Notes: generated from the sequence alone by a model not told the origin. A stretch of 64,000 nt of DNA from Rhizobium sp. R634 (GCF_002211305.1 NZ_LOKW01000026.1:248001-312000), one strand, 5' to 3'; positions 19,527 through 30,317 are shown, numbered from the stretch's first letter. Made by a program: numbers and translations.

Positions 19527-19621
19527 TTGCGTAAAACTTGCCATCTCGCTAATTGAGCGATTACTTTCTAAGTCTTTCTTAATGGAAAGACCGCAGACTG
19601 AGTCGGATGAAATAAGCGAGA

Positions 19622-21922
19622 ATGCCCGTGAAGAAAGCCCATCCAGAGGCCGACGATCCGCATGGCGATGCCGCAGCGGCTGAGGCAGGCCTCGGCAAAA
19701 GGACGGCGGCCGACGATTCCGACCTCTCCGAAAGGGAGAGCCGCTGGAACTATGCGCTCGTCGGTTCGAACCTCGGCGTGTGGGATCACAATTACCGTCT
19801 CGGCCGGAAATATTACTCGGAGACATGGAAGACCATGCGCGGCATGGCGCCGGACGAGGAAGCCGCCGGCGATTACGATGCCTGGCTGCAGCTCGTTCAT
19901 CCCGATGATCGCGATTTCGTCGTCCACGCGATCGATCGTCAGAATGCCGGCGATCCCGACTATCAGATCTTTGAATATCGCGAGCGCCACCGGGACGGCC
20001 GCTGGATCTGGATCGAATGCCGCGGCGCCTGCGTGGAATGGGACGAGGCCGGCGTTCCAACGCGCATCGTTGGCACCGATACTGATATAACCGCCCGCAA
20101 GGAGGCCGAGGAGACGCTGTCGCGTCTGTCGCGCCGGCTCGATCTTGCCCTGGAAATCTCCCGCATCGGCGTCTTCGAGGCCGATATCGAGCAGGACATG
20201 GTCGAGTGGGACGACCGCCTTATGGCCATTTATGGGCTGCAGGGCATTTCGCGTCAGAACGCCGGCGAGGTCTGGGCGAGAAGCCTGCACCCTGACGATC
20301 GCGACCGTGTGCTCGGCCTGGTCGACCGCAGCGTCGCAAGCGGCAGTGATTTCCAGCAGGAATACCGCATCATTCGCGGCGACGGCAAGGAGCGCGTCAT
20401 CCGCTCGCGTGCGGCCTATTTCGTCGACGGTGTCGGCAAGCGCAAGGTGATCGGCGCCAATTGGGATGTCACCGAGGAGGTCAAGCTTCGCGACGAGCTG
20501 CGGCGTGCCAAGGATCTGGCCGAGGCCCGCAACGGCGAACTGGAGGCCGCCAAGGAAAGCATCGAGCACCTCGCCCTGCACGATTACCTCACAGGCCTAC
20601 CGAACCGCCGCTATCTCGACAAGATGCTGGAAAAGCGCGCGGCCGAATGCCGTGCCAAGGGCCAGGCACTGGCAATCCTGCATATCGATCTCGACCGTTT
20701 CAAGCAGATCAACGATACGCTCGGCCACCGGGCCGGCGACGCCATGCTGAAACATGCCGCGGGCGTCTTGCGGAATTGCGTCCGCGCCGCCGATTTCGTC
20801 GCCCGCATCGGCGGTGACGAATTCGTCATCCTCTGCGCCGTCGATGCCGCGTCGAAGAAGGTCGTCGGCCTTGCCGAACGCGTCATCCGCGAATTGCGCA
20901 AGCCGGTCAGATATGAGGGGCACGATTGCCGGTTCGGCGCCAGCATCGGCATCGCCGTCGACAGCGGGCCGGAGCTCGACGGCAAGCAGATGCTGCTCGA
21001 CGCCGATATCGCGCTCTACCGGGCCAAGGGCCTCGGCCGCAATCGCTTCGAATTCTTCTCGGCCTCCGACCGCCTCGACATCGTCTCCGCCAAGCAGCTC
21101 GCCGACGAGATCCTGATCGGTCTCGAACGCAATGAATTCGTGCCTTTCTATCAGCTGCAATTCGATGCCTGCACCCTCGATGTGACCGGCATCGAAACGC
21201 TTGCCCGCTGGCAGCATCCGGTGCACGGTTTGCTGGCGCCCGACCGCTTCCTCGATATCGCCGAGGATCTCGATGTCGTCTCGACCATCGACGCGCTGAT
21301 CCTCGAGCGTGCTCTCGCCGATAGAAAGGCCTGGATCAAGGATGGGCTGCCGGTCCCGAAAATATCGGTCAACGTATCGGCCAGGCGGCTCGCCGATCCC
21401 GATCTCGGCAAGAAGCTCCGCGCGCTCAAGATCGAGCCTGGGACGGTCTGCTTCGAGCTCTTGGAATCGATCTCGCTCGACGATTGCGATGAGACGATGA
21501 CCGCCAATCTGAAAAAGCTGCGCAAGCTCGGCATCGACATCCAGATCGATGATTTCGGTACCGGCCATGCCTCGATCGTCAGCCTGCTGCGGCTGAGCCC
21601 CGGCACGCTGAAGATCGACCGAGAATTGATCCGCATGCTGCCGCAATCGGCCGAGCAGCGCAAACTCGTGGGCTCGATCATCGATATCGGCCGCTCGCTT
21701 GATATCCTCGTCATCGCCGAAGGTGTCGAGACCGCGGATCATATCCGCATCCTCGAAGAACTCGATTGCGACATGCTGCAGGGCTATGCGCTGGCCAGGC
21801 CGATGCCGGCCATGCAGATCCCCTCCTTCATCCGCTCCGGAAGCTGGCGCCACGGGCAAACCGCCGTTCGGACCTCGCACCCCCAGTTTGGCCGCGCGCT
21901 TGGCGGCAGGACCGCCAAATAA
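19622..21922 (+). CDS. PAS-PAS-GGDEF-EAL cyclic-di-GMP protein
   Basis: 766 residues, no membrane segment, probably cytoplasmic. Domains: two PAS/PAC units (~40-165 and ~168-300, each with a WxxxxxE-type PAC end), GGDEF (~320-475) with an intact RIGGDEF active site, and EAL (~490-745). The EAL signature reads ETL, which keeps the metal-binding Glu; DDFGTG, KIDREL and EGVET are also intact, so both cyclase and phosphodiesterase activity look possible. Which one dominates cannot be told. PAS domains imply control by a small ligand or redox signal. Confidence 0.93.
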   Translation: MPVKKAHPEADDPHGDAAAAEAGLGKRTAADDSDLSERESRWNYALVGSNLGVWDHNYRLGRKYYSETWKTMRGMAPDEEAAGDYDAWLQLVHPDDRDFVVHAIDRQNAGDPDYQIFEYRERHRDGRWIWIECRGACVEWDEAGVPTRIVGTDTDITARKEAEETLSRLSRRLDLALEISRIGVFEADIEQDMVEWDDRLMAIYGLQGISRQNAGEVWARSLHPDDRDRVLGLVDRSVASGSDFQQEYRIIRGDGKERVIRSRAAYFVDGVGKRKVIGANWDVTEEVKLRDELRRAKDLAEARNGELEAAKESIEHLALHDYLTGLPNRRYLDKMLEKRAAECRAKGQALAILHIDLDRFKQINDTLGHRAGDAMLKHAAGVLRNCVRAADFVARIGGDEFVILCAVDAASKKVVGLAERVIRELRKPVRYEGHDCRFGASIGIAVDSGPELDGKQMLLDADIALYRAKGLGRNRFEFFSASDRLDIVSAKQLADEILIGLERNEFVPFYQLQFDACTLDVTGIETLARWQHPVHGLLAPDRFLDIAEDLDVVSTIDALILERALADRKAWIKDGLPVPKISVNVSARRLADPDLGKKLRALKIEPGTVCFELLESISLDDCDETMTANLKKLRKLGIDIQIDDFGTGHASIVSLLRLSPGTLKIDRELIRMLPQSAEQRKLVGSIIDIGRSLDILVIAEGVETADHIRILEELDCDMLQGYALARPMPAMQIPSFIRSGSWRHGQTAVRTSHPQFGRALGGRTAK

Positions 21923-22172
21923 AAACCTGCATAAGCGGCCCGCCATTTCGCCTTCATTCCACCGTAGAGGAAAAGGCGCTAGATTAATCCGGCGAATTCA
22001 TTCGATTCTCTTGGCGGCATTCCGTAAAATCCGGAATCCGGGGCCAGAAATCCCGAAACGGGGGAAGGAGCGACAGGCGGATTGTGAAACACTCTCTTTT
22101 CCTTTATGGGGACGCCACGAGATCGATCCACTCGCGCTATCCCAAGAGCGCCAACAACAGAGAATAACCACG

Positions 22173-22937
22173 ATGAACCGTCGCCGCCGTATCTACGAGG
22201 GCAAGGCAAAGATTCTGTATGAAGGCCCGGAACCGGGCACTTTGATCCAGTTTTTCAAGGACGATGCCACTGCCTTCAACAAGAAGAAACACGAAGTCAT
22301 CGACGGCAAGGGCGTCCTCAACAACCGCATTTCCGAATATATTTTCAGCCATCTGAACAAGATCGGCATCCCCACCCATTTCATCCGCCGCCTCAACATG
22401 CGCGAGCAGCTGATCAAGGAAGTGGAGATGATCCCGCTGGAGATCGTCGTGCGCAATGTCGCCGCCGGTTCCCTCGCCAAGCGCCTTGGCATCGAGGAAG
22501 GCGTCGTCCTGCCGCGCTCGATCATCGAATTCTATTACAAGTCCGACGCGCTCGACGATCCGATGGTCTCCGAAGAGCACATCACCGCTTTCGGCTGGGC
22601 CAATCCGGCCGAACTCGATGACATCATGGCGCTCGCCATCCGCGTCAACGATTTCATGACCGGCCTTTTCCTCGGCGTCGGCATCCAGCTCGTCGATTTC
22701 AAGATCGAATGCGGCCGCCTCTTCGAAGGCGATCTGATGCGCATCATCCTCGCCGACGAGATCTCGCCGGACAGCTGCCGGCTGTGGGATATCGAAACCC
22801 GCGAGAAGATGGACAAGGACCGCTTCCGCCGCGATCTCGGCGGCTTGCTCGAAGCCTATTCCGAAGTCGCGCGCCGTCTCGGCATCATCAATGAAAACGA
22901 GCCTGTGCGCGGCACCGGCCCGGTTCTCGTCAAGTAA
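22173..22937 (+). CDS. purC: Phosphoribosylaminoimidazole-succinocarboxamide synthase
   Basis: 254 residues. Joins CAIR and aspartate with ATP to give SAICAR. Signatures: IYEGKAKILY at the N-terminus, the VVRNVAAGSLAKR core, and DEISPDSCRLWD near the C-terminus. Start at ATG 22173 gives the standard family length; the frame is open further upstream without support. First gene of a purC-purS-kptA-purQ run with gaps of 15, 43 and -4 bases. Confidence 0.97.
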   Translation: MNRRRRIYEGKAKILYEGPEPGTLIQFFKDDATAFNKKKHEVIDGKGVLNNRISEYIFSHLNKIGIPTHFIRRLNMREQLIKEVEMIPLEIVVRNVAAGSLAKRLGIEEGVVLPRSIIEFYYKSDALDDPMVSEEHITAFGWANPAELDDIMALAIRVNDFMTGLFLGVGIQLVDFKIECGRLFEGDLMRIILADEISPDSCRLWDIETREKMDKDRFRRDLGGLLEAYSEVARRLGIINENEPVRGTGPVLVK

Positions 22938-22952
22938 GGCAGGAAAGACAAA

Positions 22953-23195
22953 GTGATCAAGGCTCGTGTCACCGTCACGCTGAAAAACGGCGTTCTCGAT
23001 CCGCAGGGCAAGGCCATCGAAGGCGCGCTCGGCGCCCTCGGCTTCTCGGGCGTCGGCCATATCAGGCAGGGCAAGGTCTTCGACCTTGAGCTGGAAGGCG
23101 CCGACAAGACCAAGGCCGAAGCCGACCTCAAGGCCATGTGCGAAAAGCTGCTCGCCAATACGGTGATCGAAAACTACGCGATCGCGATCGATTGA
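22953..23195 (+). CDS. purS: FGAM synthase small subunit PurS
   Basis: 80 residues from a GTG with AGGAAAG just upstream. PurS bridges PurQ (glutaminase) and PurL (synthetase) in the three-part formylglycinamidine ribonucleotide synthase. The typical opening (RVTVTLKNGVLDPQGKAIEGAL) and a predicted ferredoxin-like fold fit. Confidence 0.95.
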   Translation: MIKARVTVTLKNGVLDPQGKAIEGALGALGFSGVGHIRQGKVFDLELEGADKTKAEADLKAMCEKLLANTVIENYAIAID

Positions 23196-23238
23196 CGATC
23201 ACAGGCTGCCGGCTGGCAGGCCTTGAGGATTAGGCGTC

Positions 23239-23793
23239 ATGACGAAGACAAAGCTGGAGACGGAAGTCTCGAAATATATGAGCTATGTTCTGCGCCATGC
23301 GCCCGAGGCCGCAGGCCTGACGCTCGACGCCGAGGGTTGGGTTTCGTTCGATGAGCTCGAAAAGGCACTGACGTCGAAATACGACGTTTCCCGCGCCGAT
23401 ATCATCGAGATCATCGACAACAATCCGAAGAAGCGCTTCACGCTCGCCGACAACAGGATCCGCGCAAATCAGGGTCACAGTGTCGAGGTTGACCTGGCAT
23501 TGAAGGCGGTTGAACCGCCGGCAATCCTGTTTCACGGTACGTCACAGGCGAACTGGGCTTCGATCGAGCGTGAAGGCCTGAAGAAGATGGAGCGGCATCA
23601 CGTCCATCTGTCGGCAGATATCGAAACCGCGAAAATCGTCGCCACGCGTCGCAAGGGCGATTATATCATTCTGCGCGTCGACGCAGCCGCCATGTTTTCA
23701 AAAGGCCATTCTTTCTTTGTCTCCGACAATGGAGTATGGCTCGCCGAAAGCGTTCCCGTTCAATTTCTTTCGCCAAGCGCAGGGACCCCATGA
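23239..23793 (+). CDS. kptA: RNA 2'-phosphotransferase, KptA/Tpt1 family
   Basis: 184 residues. Family reaction: removal of an RNA 2'-phosphate onto NAD+, giving ADP-ribose 1''-2'' cyclic phosphate and nicotinamide. Family landmarks: SYVLRHAPE at the N-terminus, IRANQGHSVEV, the LFHGT motif, and HHVHLS; the conserved Arg/His pair and the Arg in RANQGH are kept. A GAGGA lies about 8 bases before the ATG. The stop overlaps the purQ ATG (ATGA, 23790-23793). Bacteria generally lack the tRNA splicing that makes the known substrate, so its presence within a purine operon is odd. Confidence 0.92.
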   Translation: MTKTKLETEVSKYMSYVLRHAPEAAGLTLDAEGWVSFDELEKALTSKYDVSRADIIEIIDNNPKKRFTLADNRIRANQGHSVEVDLALKAVEPPAILFHGTSQANWASIEREGLKKMERHHVHLSADIETAKIVATRRKGDYIILRVDAAAMFSKGHSFFVSDNGVWLAESVPVQFLSPSAGTP

Positions 23794-24461
23794 AATCAGC
23801 CGTCGTTCAACTTCCGGGTCTCAACCGCGACCGCGACATGATCGCCGCCTTGACCAAGATCTCCGGCCAAAAGCCCGTGACGATCTGGCAGACGGAGACC
23901 GAAATCCCCGATGTCGATCTGATCGTCATTCCCGGCGGCTTCTCCTATGGGGATTATCTGCGCTGCGGCGCGATCGCCGCCCGCATGCCGGTCATGCAGG
24001 CGATCATCAACAAGGCTGATAAGGGCGTGAAGGTGCTCGGCGTCTGCAACGGCTTCCAGATTCTCGTCGAGGCTGGCCTGCTGCCCGGCGCGCTGATGCG
24101 CAACGCCTCGCTGAAATTCGTCTGCCGCGAAATCAAGCTCGAAGTCGTCAATGCCGATACGGATTTCACCCGCGCTTACGCGCAGGGTCAGGTCATCCGC
24201 AGCCCGGTCGCCCATCACGACGGCAATTATTTCGCCGACGAAGCGACGCTGGCAAAGCTCGAAGGCAATGGCCAGGTCGTGTTCCGTTACGCCGAAGGCA
24301 GCAATCCGAACGGCTCGATCAACGACATTGCCGGCGTGATGAACGAAAAGGGCAATGTGCTCGGTATGATGCCGCATCCCGAGAACCTGATCGAAGCCGC
24401 TCATGGCGGTTCGGACGGCCGCGGCCTCTTCGCTTCGGCGCTCGACGTCATCGCCGCCTGA
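23790..24461 (+). CDS. purQ: FGAM synthase glutaminase subunit PurQ
   Basis: 223 residues, class I glutamine amidotransferase. Supplies ammonia for FGAM synthesis. Nucleophile Cys lies in GVCNGFQ; the His-Glu pair lies in MMPHPE. ATG 23790 overlaps the kptA stop and gives the family N-terminus (KSAVVQLPGLNRDRD). PurL is encoded 3.2 kb downstream. Confidence 0.97.
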   Translation: MKSAVVQLPGLNRDRDMIAALTKISGQKPVTIWQTETEIPDVDLIVIPGGFSYGDYLRCGAIAARMPVMQAIINKADKGVKVLGVCNGFQILVEAGLLPGALMRNASLKFVCREIKLEVVNADTDFTRAYAQGQVIRSPVAHHDGNYFADEATLAKLEGNGQVVFRYAEGSNPNGSINDIAGVMNEKGNVLGMMPHPENLIEAAHGGSDGRGLFASALDVIAA

Positions 24462-24538
24462 GCCCGCCTGAACGCATGCCGCCCGCGGGCCGACCACGGG
24501 CAACGGCATGCAAGGCTTTCATCCCTGGAGCAAGACCA

Positions 24539-24937
24539 ATGCGCCCTCGCCTCTCCGTCGCAAACGCTGCCTTGTCGACTGTTCTCGCAGCCATGCTGGC
24601 GGCCTGCCAGTCGACGGCGCCGGCAACAAGCCCGAACCGCGCCGCCCTGCCGACGATGGAGCGCGTGGCGCTCGGCGCCAACGCCTGCTGGTTCAAATCA
24701 GGCGATCCGGCCTTTGCCGCTTATAAGCTCGCTCCGGAGCTCAATTCCTTCACCGGCCGGCCGCGCATTCTCCTCGTTCACAAGGGCAGCCCGGAAAGCC
24801 GGCCGCTGCTCGTCGTGCAGGCCGAGGGAAGCCCGGCGCGTCTCCAGGCCTTCGGGCCGATGATGCAGGAGCCGGTGGCCGGGCGTATTGCCGGCGACGT
24901 CAATCGCTGGTCGGCAGGCAACAAGGCCTGCAGCTGA
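24539..24937 (+). CDS. Small putative lipoprotein
   Basis: 132 residues. N-terminal signal with a lipobox (MLAAC, Cys at about residue 22), so probably a lipid-anchored periplasmic protein. The mature part has a short Ala/Pro linker and a compact domain with two further cysteines (NACWF and a C-terminal KACS) that may form a disulfide. Family not recognised. GGAG lies about 9 bases before the ATG. Follows purQ by 77 bases. Confidence 0.75.
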   Translation: MRPRLSVANAALSTVLAAMLAACQSTAPATSPNRAALPTMERVALGANACWFKSGDPAFAAYKLAPELNSFTGRPRILLVHKGSPESRPLLVVQAEGSPARLQAFGPMMQEPVAGRIAGDVNRWSAGNKACS

Positions 24938-24955
24938 TTGCTGTGACCGATCCGC

Positions 24956-25032
24956 TAGAGCAGATGCCGAAAAGTGTGAGCGGTTTTCGGACAACATCAT
25001 TCTCTAACTCTTTAAGACCAGAATTCAGAGTT
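24956..25032. repeat. Rhizobial palindromic repeat, CCGAAAA/TTTTCGG type
   Basis: TAGAG (24956-24960) pairs with CTCTA (25002-25006), enclosing CCGAAAA (24967-24973) and TTTTCGG (24984-24990). A second hairpin pairs AACTCT (25006-25011) with AGAGTT (25027-25032). A close relative lies inverted at 55788-55840, which supports a true repeat family. Confidence 0.75.
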
Positions 25033-25068
25033 AGGCCGAACGGGCCTAAAATTATCCTGTTCTGGGGA

Positions 25069-25326
25069 TCAATCCCAGAAAAACGACTTGCCGACTTCGC
25101 GCGCCGCGTCGGATTGCGACACGCCGATATCCTTGAGCTCGCTCGCCGTCAGGCCTCGTAGCGCCCGGCGGCCTTCCCGCTTCTGATGCCAGAGAAGAAC
25201 GGCCGCCCAGATCCGGCCTAGACGCGTCGTCGCCTCGGTGGGCGCGGCCGGCAAGGCAACCTGTCTCCTATCATCAAGGGAGACAATCGATACAATCGGC
25301 ATTTTGATTTCAGGTAAGGCGGACAT
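25069..25326 (-). CDS. DUF1127 domain small protein
   Basis: 85 residues. The C-terminal half carries the DUF1127 pattern: aromatic and Arg-rich helix, then LRGLTASELKDIGVSQSDAAREV. Some DUF1127 proteins are small RNA-binding regulators of phosphate, carbon or stress responses; that is family knowledge, not shown here. ATG 25326 has AAAGGA 8 bases upstream. Divergent from the MocR gene, sharing an 81-base promoter region with a perfect palindrome, which suggests MocR controls it. Confidence 0.85.
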   Translation of the reverse strand: MSALPEIKMPIVSIVSLDDRRQVALPAAPTEATTRLGRIWAAVLLWHQKREGRRALRGLTASELKDIGVSQSDAAREVGKSFFWD

Positions 25327-25369
25327 TCCAAGAATCCTTTCGGTTATCCGTTGGAATTGACTCCTAATC

Positions 25370-25406
25370 TTGACAGGGACAATGTGACAATATAAGTAAT
25401 TGTCAC
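25370..25406 (+). promoter_or_regulatory. Operator-like palindrome and promoter of the MocR gene
   Basis: GTGACAAT (25384-25391) and ATTGTCAC (25399-25406) form a perfect 8-base inverted repeat around a 7-base spacer; GACAAT also occurs at 25378. A TTGACA (25370-25375) and TATAAG (25391-25396), 15 bases apart, could be the -35 and -10 boxes. The palindrome ends one base before the MocR ATG, so transcription would start at or just before the ATG and the mRNA could be nearly leaderless. Confidence 0.6.
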
Positions 25407-25407
25407 C

Positions 25408-26826
25408 ATGACAAATTGGCTCCCTGATCTCTCCCGCGGCTCCGGACCGGTCTATCTGCGGCTTGCCGACAGCATTGAATCCGCCATCGCGAGCGGCGCC
25501 CTGCCCGCGGGCAGCAAGTTGCCGCCGCAGCGCAACCTTGCTTATGACATCGGCGTAACGATCGGCACGATCGGCCGCGCCTATGCGCTGGTGCACGAAC
25601 GCGGCCTGGTCGCAGGCGAAGTGGGGCGCGGCACCTATGTGCTGAACCGCTCAGAGACGCCGCCCAGCGAACAGAGCGATCCCTTGACCGTCTCGCTTGG
25701 CGGCACCCGTTTCCAGGATGCGCCTGCAAACAAGATCCGCTTCGACACTACTGCCGCTCCCGATCTCGGTCAGGGCAAGATCATCGCTGGTATTCTGGCG
25801 GAGATCGGCGAACAGCATCTCGCGGAAATCTCCTCCTATTCCAGAAGTTTCCCGGCGAATTGGTTCGAAGCCGGACGCCGCTGGCTTGCCCGCAGCGGCT
25901 GGACGCCGGACGTCGAAAATATCGCGCCGACACTTGGCGCCCATGCGGCGGCCGTCGCCGTGATCGCCGCCGTCTCGGCGCCGGGCGACAAGATCGTTTT
26001 CGAAAATCTCAGCTATACGCAGGTCAGCCGCAGCGCGCGCCTTCTTGGGCGCCGCACGGTGACGGTCGATTCCGACGAATTCGGCGTGATCCCCGATGAT
26101 TTCGAGCGGCTTTGCCAGCAGCAGCATCCGAAGCTCGCCTTCCTGATGCCGACGGTTCACAATCCGACGGTTGCCATCATGCCGGAAGAGCGGCGTGCGG
26201 CAATCGCCGGCATCGCCAGGAAGCATGGGGTCTGGCTGATCGAGGACGATCTCTACGGCGGCATGGCCGATGACGATACGCCCCTGCTTGCCGCACTGGC
26301 GCCCGACCGCACCTTCCTGGTCAACGGCCTGTCCAAATCGGTTGCCGCCGGCGTGCGCGGCGGCTGGGTCGCCTGCCCGCCGCATTTTGCTCAGCGCATC
26401 AAGGTAACCCACAGGATGATCACCGGCGGCCTGCCATTCATTCTGGCCGAGACCTGCGCGCGGCTCGTCGAAAGCGGCGCCGCCCATGATATCCGCAAGG
26501 CGAGCGTTGAAGAACTTTCCCGTCGTACCCAGCTTGCCAGAGAGCATTTGCAGGGTTTCGATTTCCAATCTCATCCGCACGCGCCTTTCCTCTGGTTGAA
26601 GCTGCCGGAGCCCTGGATGTCCGGCACCTTCAAGAACGCCGCCTTCCGCGACGGCGTGCTCGTCGACGACGAGGACGAGTTCAAGACGGCGCGTGGTGAG
26701 AAGACCTATCACCGCGTTCGCGTCGGCTTTTCCTCGCCGAAGACGGGACAGGAGCTGGTCGCGGGTCTGATGATCCTGCGCCGTCTACTGGAAAATGGCG
26801 GCTCCACCTATGACGGTGAAATATGA
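25408..26826 (+). CDS. MocR-family (GntR-aminotransferase) transcriptional regulator
   Basis: 472 residues: N-terminal GntR winged helix (~1-75, with LPPQRNLAYDIGVTIGTIGRAY) fused to a fold-type I aminotransferase-like domain (~110-465). The PLP-binding lysine is in NGLSKS, the Asp in IEDDLYGG. Such proteins sense PLP and an amino compound and regulate a nearby gene. No ribosome site precedes the ATG. The divergent DUF1127 gene is the obvious target. The start is fixed by the HTH region and the palindrome just upstream. Confidence 0.92.
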   Translation: MTNWLPDLSRGSGPVYLRLADSIESAIASGALPAGSKLPPQRNLAYDIGVTIGTIGRAYALVHERGLVAGEVGRGTYVLNRSETPPSEQSDPLTVSLGGTRFQDAPANKIRFDTTAAPDLGQGKIIAGILAEIGEQHLAEISSYSRSFPANWFEAGRRWLARSGWTPDVENIAPTLGAHAAAVAVIAAVSAPGDKIVFENLSYTQVSRSARLLGRRTVTVDSDEFGVIPDDFERLCQQQHPKLAFLMPTVHNPTVAIMPEERRAAIAGIARKHGVWLIEDDLYGGMADDDTPLLAALAPDRTFLVNGLSKSVAAGVRGGWVACPPHFAQRIKVTHRMITGGLPFILAETCARLVESGAAHDIRKASVEELSRRTQLAREHLQGFDFQSHPHAPFLWLKLPEPWMSGTFKNAAFRDGVLVDDEDEFKTARGEKTYHRVRVGFSSPKTGQELVAGLMILRRLLENGGSTYDGEI

Positions 26827-26948
26827 CCTGTTGCAAATACACGTCATAGTTCCAAAAAAATATCGGCGCGGAACTGCGAAGCTGTGCCGCCCCGACCGCC
26901 ATGCTACGCCTTGGTCATCCCGCGAGTCGGGGAATCAAAGGACAGCAG

Positions 26949-27527
26949 ATGAAGATCGACTTCGGTAAAGTCGCTCTGCCCTTCTTGTGTACAGCGTCGG
27001 CGGCAGCGGTAATCGGCTTTTTTGCCATGACCGGCTCCGCAAGTGCAGGTGAGCAAATATTTGACGAATTGCGCTTCGGCGTTTCGGCCTCGGTACAATC
27101 GGGGCACTCCAGGGAAAACGGCGTCTTTCCCGAAGTTACCGCCCTCTTCGATCCCTTCGGCTATGATGACACGGCCGGCTGGCAGCAATTGTTGCGCCCG
27201 CGCGTCCATGTCGGCACCTCGATCGGCACATCGGGAGAAGCCACGCAATTCTTCACCGGCTTTACCTGGACCGTCGATTTCAACGAGAAACTGTTTGCCG
27301 AAGCTGGTTTCGGCGGCGTCGTTCACACCGGCGATCTCAATGACGACGATGACGGCCCGGGACTCGGCTGTCGCGTCCTCTTCCACGAATATGTCGGCGC
27401 CGGTTATCGTTTCACCCGCAATTGGAACGTGATGGCCCAGATCGCCCACTCCTCCCATGCCAATCTCTGCGACGGCCCGAACGACGGCATGACGCGCGCC
27501 GGCCTGCAGATCGGCTACAAGTTCTGA
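26949..27527 (+). CDS. pagL: PagL-type lipid A 3-O-deacylase (acyloxyacyl hydrolase family)
   Basis: 192 residues. N-terminal signal (hydrophobic ~12-30, SASAG cleavage site) followed by a beta-rich region typical of an 8-stranded outer-membrane barrel ending in Phe (GLQIGYKF). A PagL-like HxS motif lies in IAHSSHAN. The third PagL catalytic residue (Glu after the PNDG turn) is not obvious: the sequence reads PNDGMTR. PagL enzymes remove a 3-hydroxyacyl chain from lipid A, and a pagL gene is known in R. etli. AAAGGA lies 6 bases before the ATG. Confidence 0.7.
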   Translation: MKIDFGKVALPFLCTASAAAVIGFFAMTGSASAGEQIFDELRFGVSASVQSGHSRENGVFPEVTALFDPFGYDDTAGWQQLLRPRVHVGTSIGTSGEATQFFTGFTWTVDFNEKLFAEAGFGGVVHTGDLNDDDDGPGLGCRVLFHEYVGAGYRFTRNWNVMAQIAHSSHANLCDGPNDGMTRAGLQIGYKF

Positions 27528-27555
27528 TCGCTCAGCTCTTTTATCGGAAAACTCT

Positions 27556-27629
27556 GCCCGCCCCTGTGAACTGACACCGAAGTTGGGTGTCCAACTTTCG
27601 AGAGTCAGTTCACTGTGTTGACGGCGGGC
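27556..27629. repeat. Nested palindrome upstream of purL, insertion-element relic or terminator
   Basis: Three nested arms share one centre: GCCCGCC (27556) with GGCGGGC (27623), GTGAACTGAC (27566) with GTCAGTTCAC (27604), and AAGTTGG with CCAACTT around a GTGT loop (27587-27590). The TGAACTGAC..AAGTTGG arm looks like terminal repeats of IS3-type elements. It lies between the PagL-like gene and purL. Confidence 0.6.
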
Positions 27630-27698
27630 ATTTTCCTGTCGCGCGGCGCCGCTACATAAGCTAAAGACAGCGCAAAACGCGCCAGGGACTTTCCGCTC

Positions 27699-29930
<2,232 letters not shown>

Positions 29931-29949
29931 TGCGCAAGGAGTAACGATC

Positions 29950-30183
29950 ATGGCCATGAAACCCGGCGATATCGAAGATATGATCAAGGCTGGGATTCCC
30001 GGTGCCAAGGTGACGATCCGCGATCTGGCGGGCGATGGCGATCACTACGCCGCCGAAGTCGTCGCCGAAGCTTTCCGCGGCAAGAGCCGCGTGCAGCAGC
30101 ACCAGATGGTCTACGAGGCGTTGAAGGGCAACATGGGCGGCGTCCTGCACGCGCTCGCATTGCAGACCTCGGCACCGGATTGA
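29950..30183 (+). CDS. BolA family protein
   Basis: 77 residues, the whole being one BolA domain: GDGDHYAAEVVAEAF, then GKSRVQQHQMVYEAL with the conserved His that ligates a shared [2Fe-2S] cluster. AAGGAG lies 7-8 bases before the ATG. BolA proteins of this size work with CGFS monothiol glutaredoxins, one of which is encoded at 32329. Probably co-transcribed with purL. Confidence 0.9.
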   Translation: MAMKPGDIEDMIKAGIPGAKVTIRDLAGDGDHYAAEVVAEAFRGKSRVQQHQMVYEALKGNMGGVLHALALQTSAPD

Positions 30184-30193
30184 CCGGCTGCCC

Positions 30194-30240
30194 CTGGTCG
30201 GTTCAAAGTTTGCGATGAACCGACCAGCAGGAGGACTTTT
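30194..30240 (+). terminator. Hairpin downstream of bolA
   Basis: CTGGTCGGTTC (30194-30204) pairs perfectly with GAACCGACCAG (30217-30227); a short TTTT follows at 30236 within a second small stem. Likely end of the purL-bolA transcript. Confidence 0.5.
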
Positions 30241-30317
30241 CCTGCCGGGCCCTTTGTTTTTCGTGGACGCGCGGTGATCGCCAAAGAAGTCCAGCTTTAA
30301 CAGTTCGCTCAATTCCA

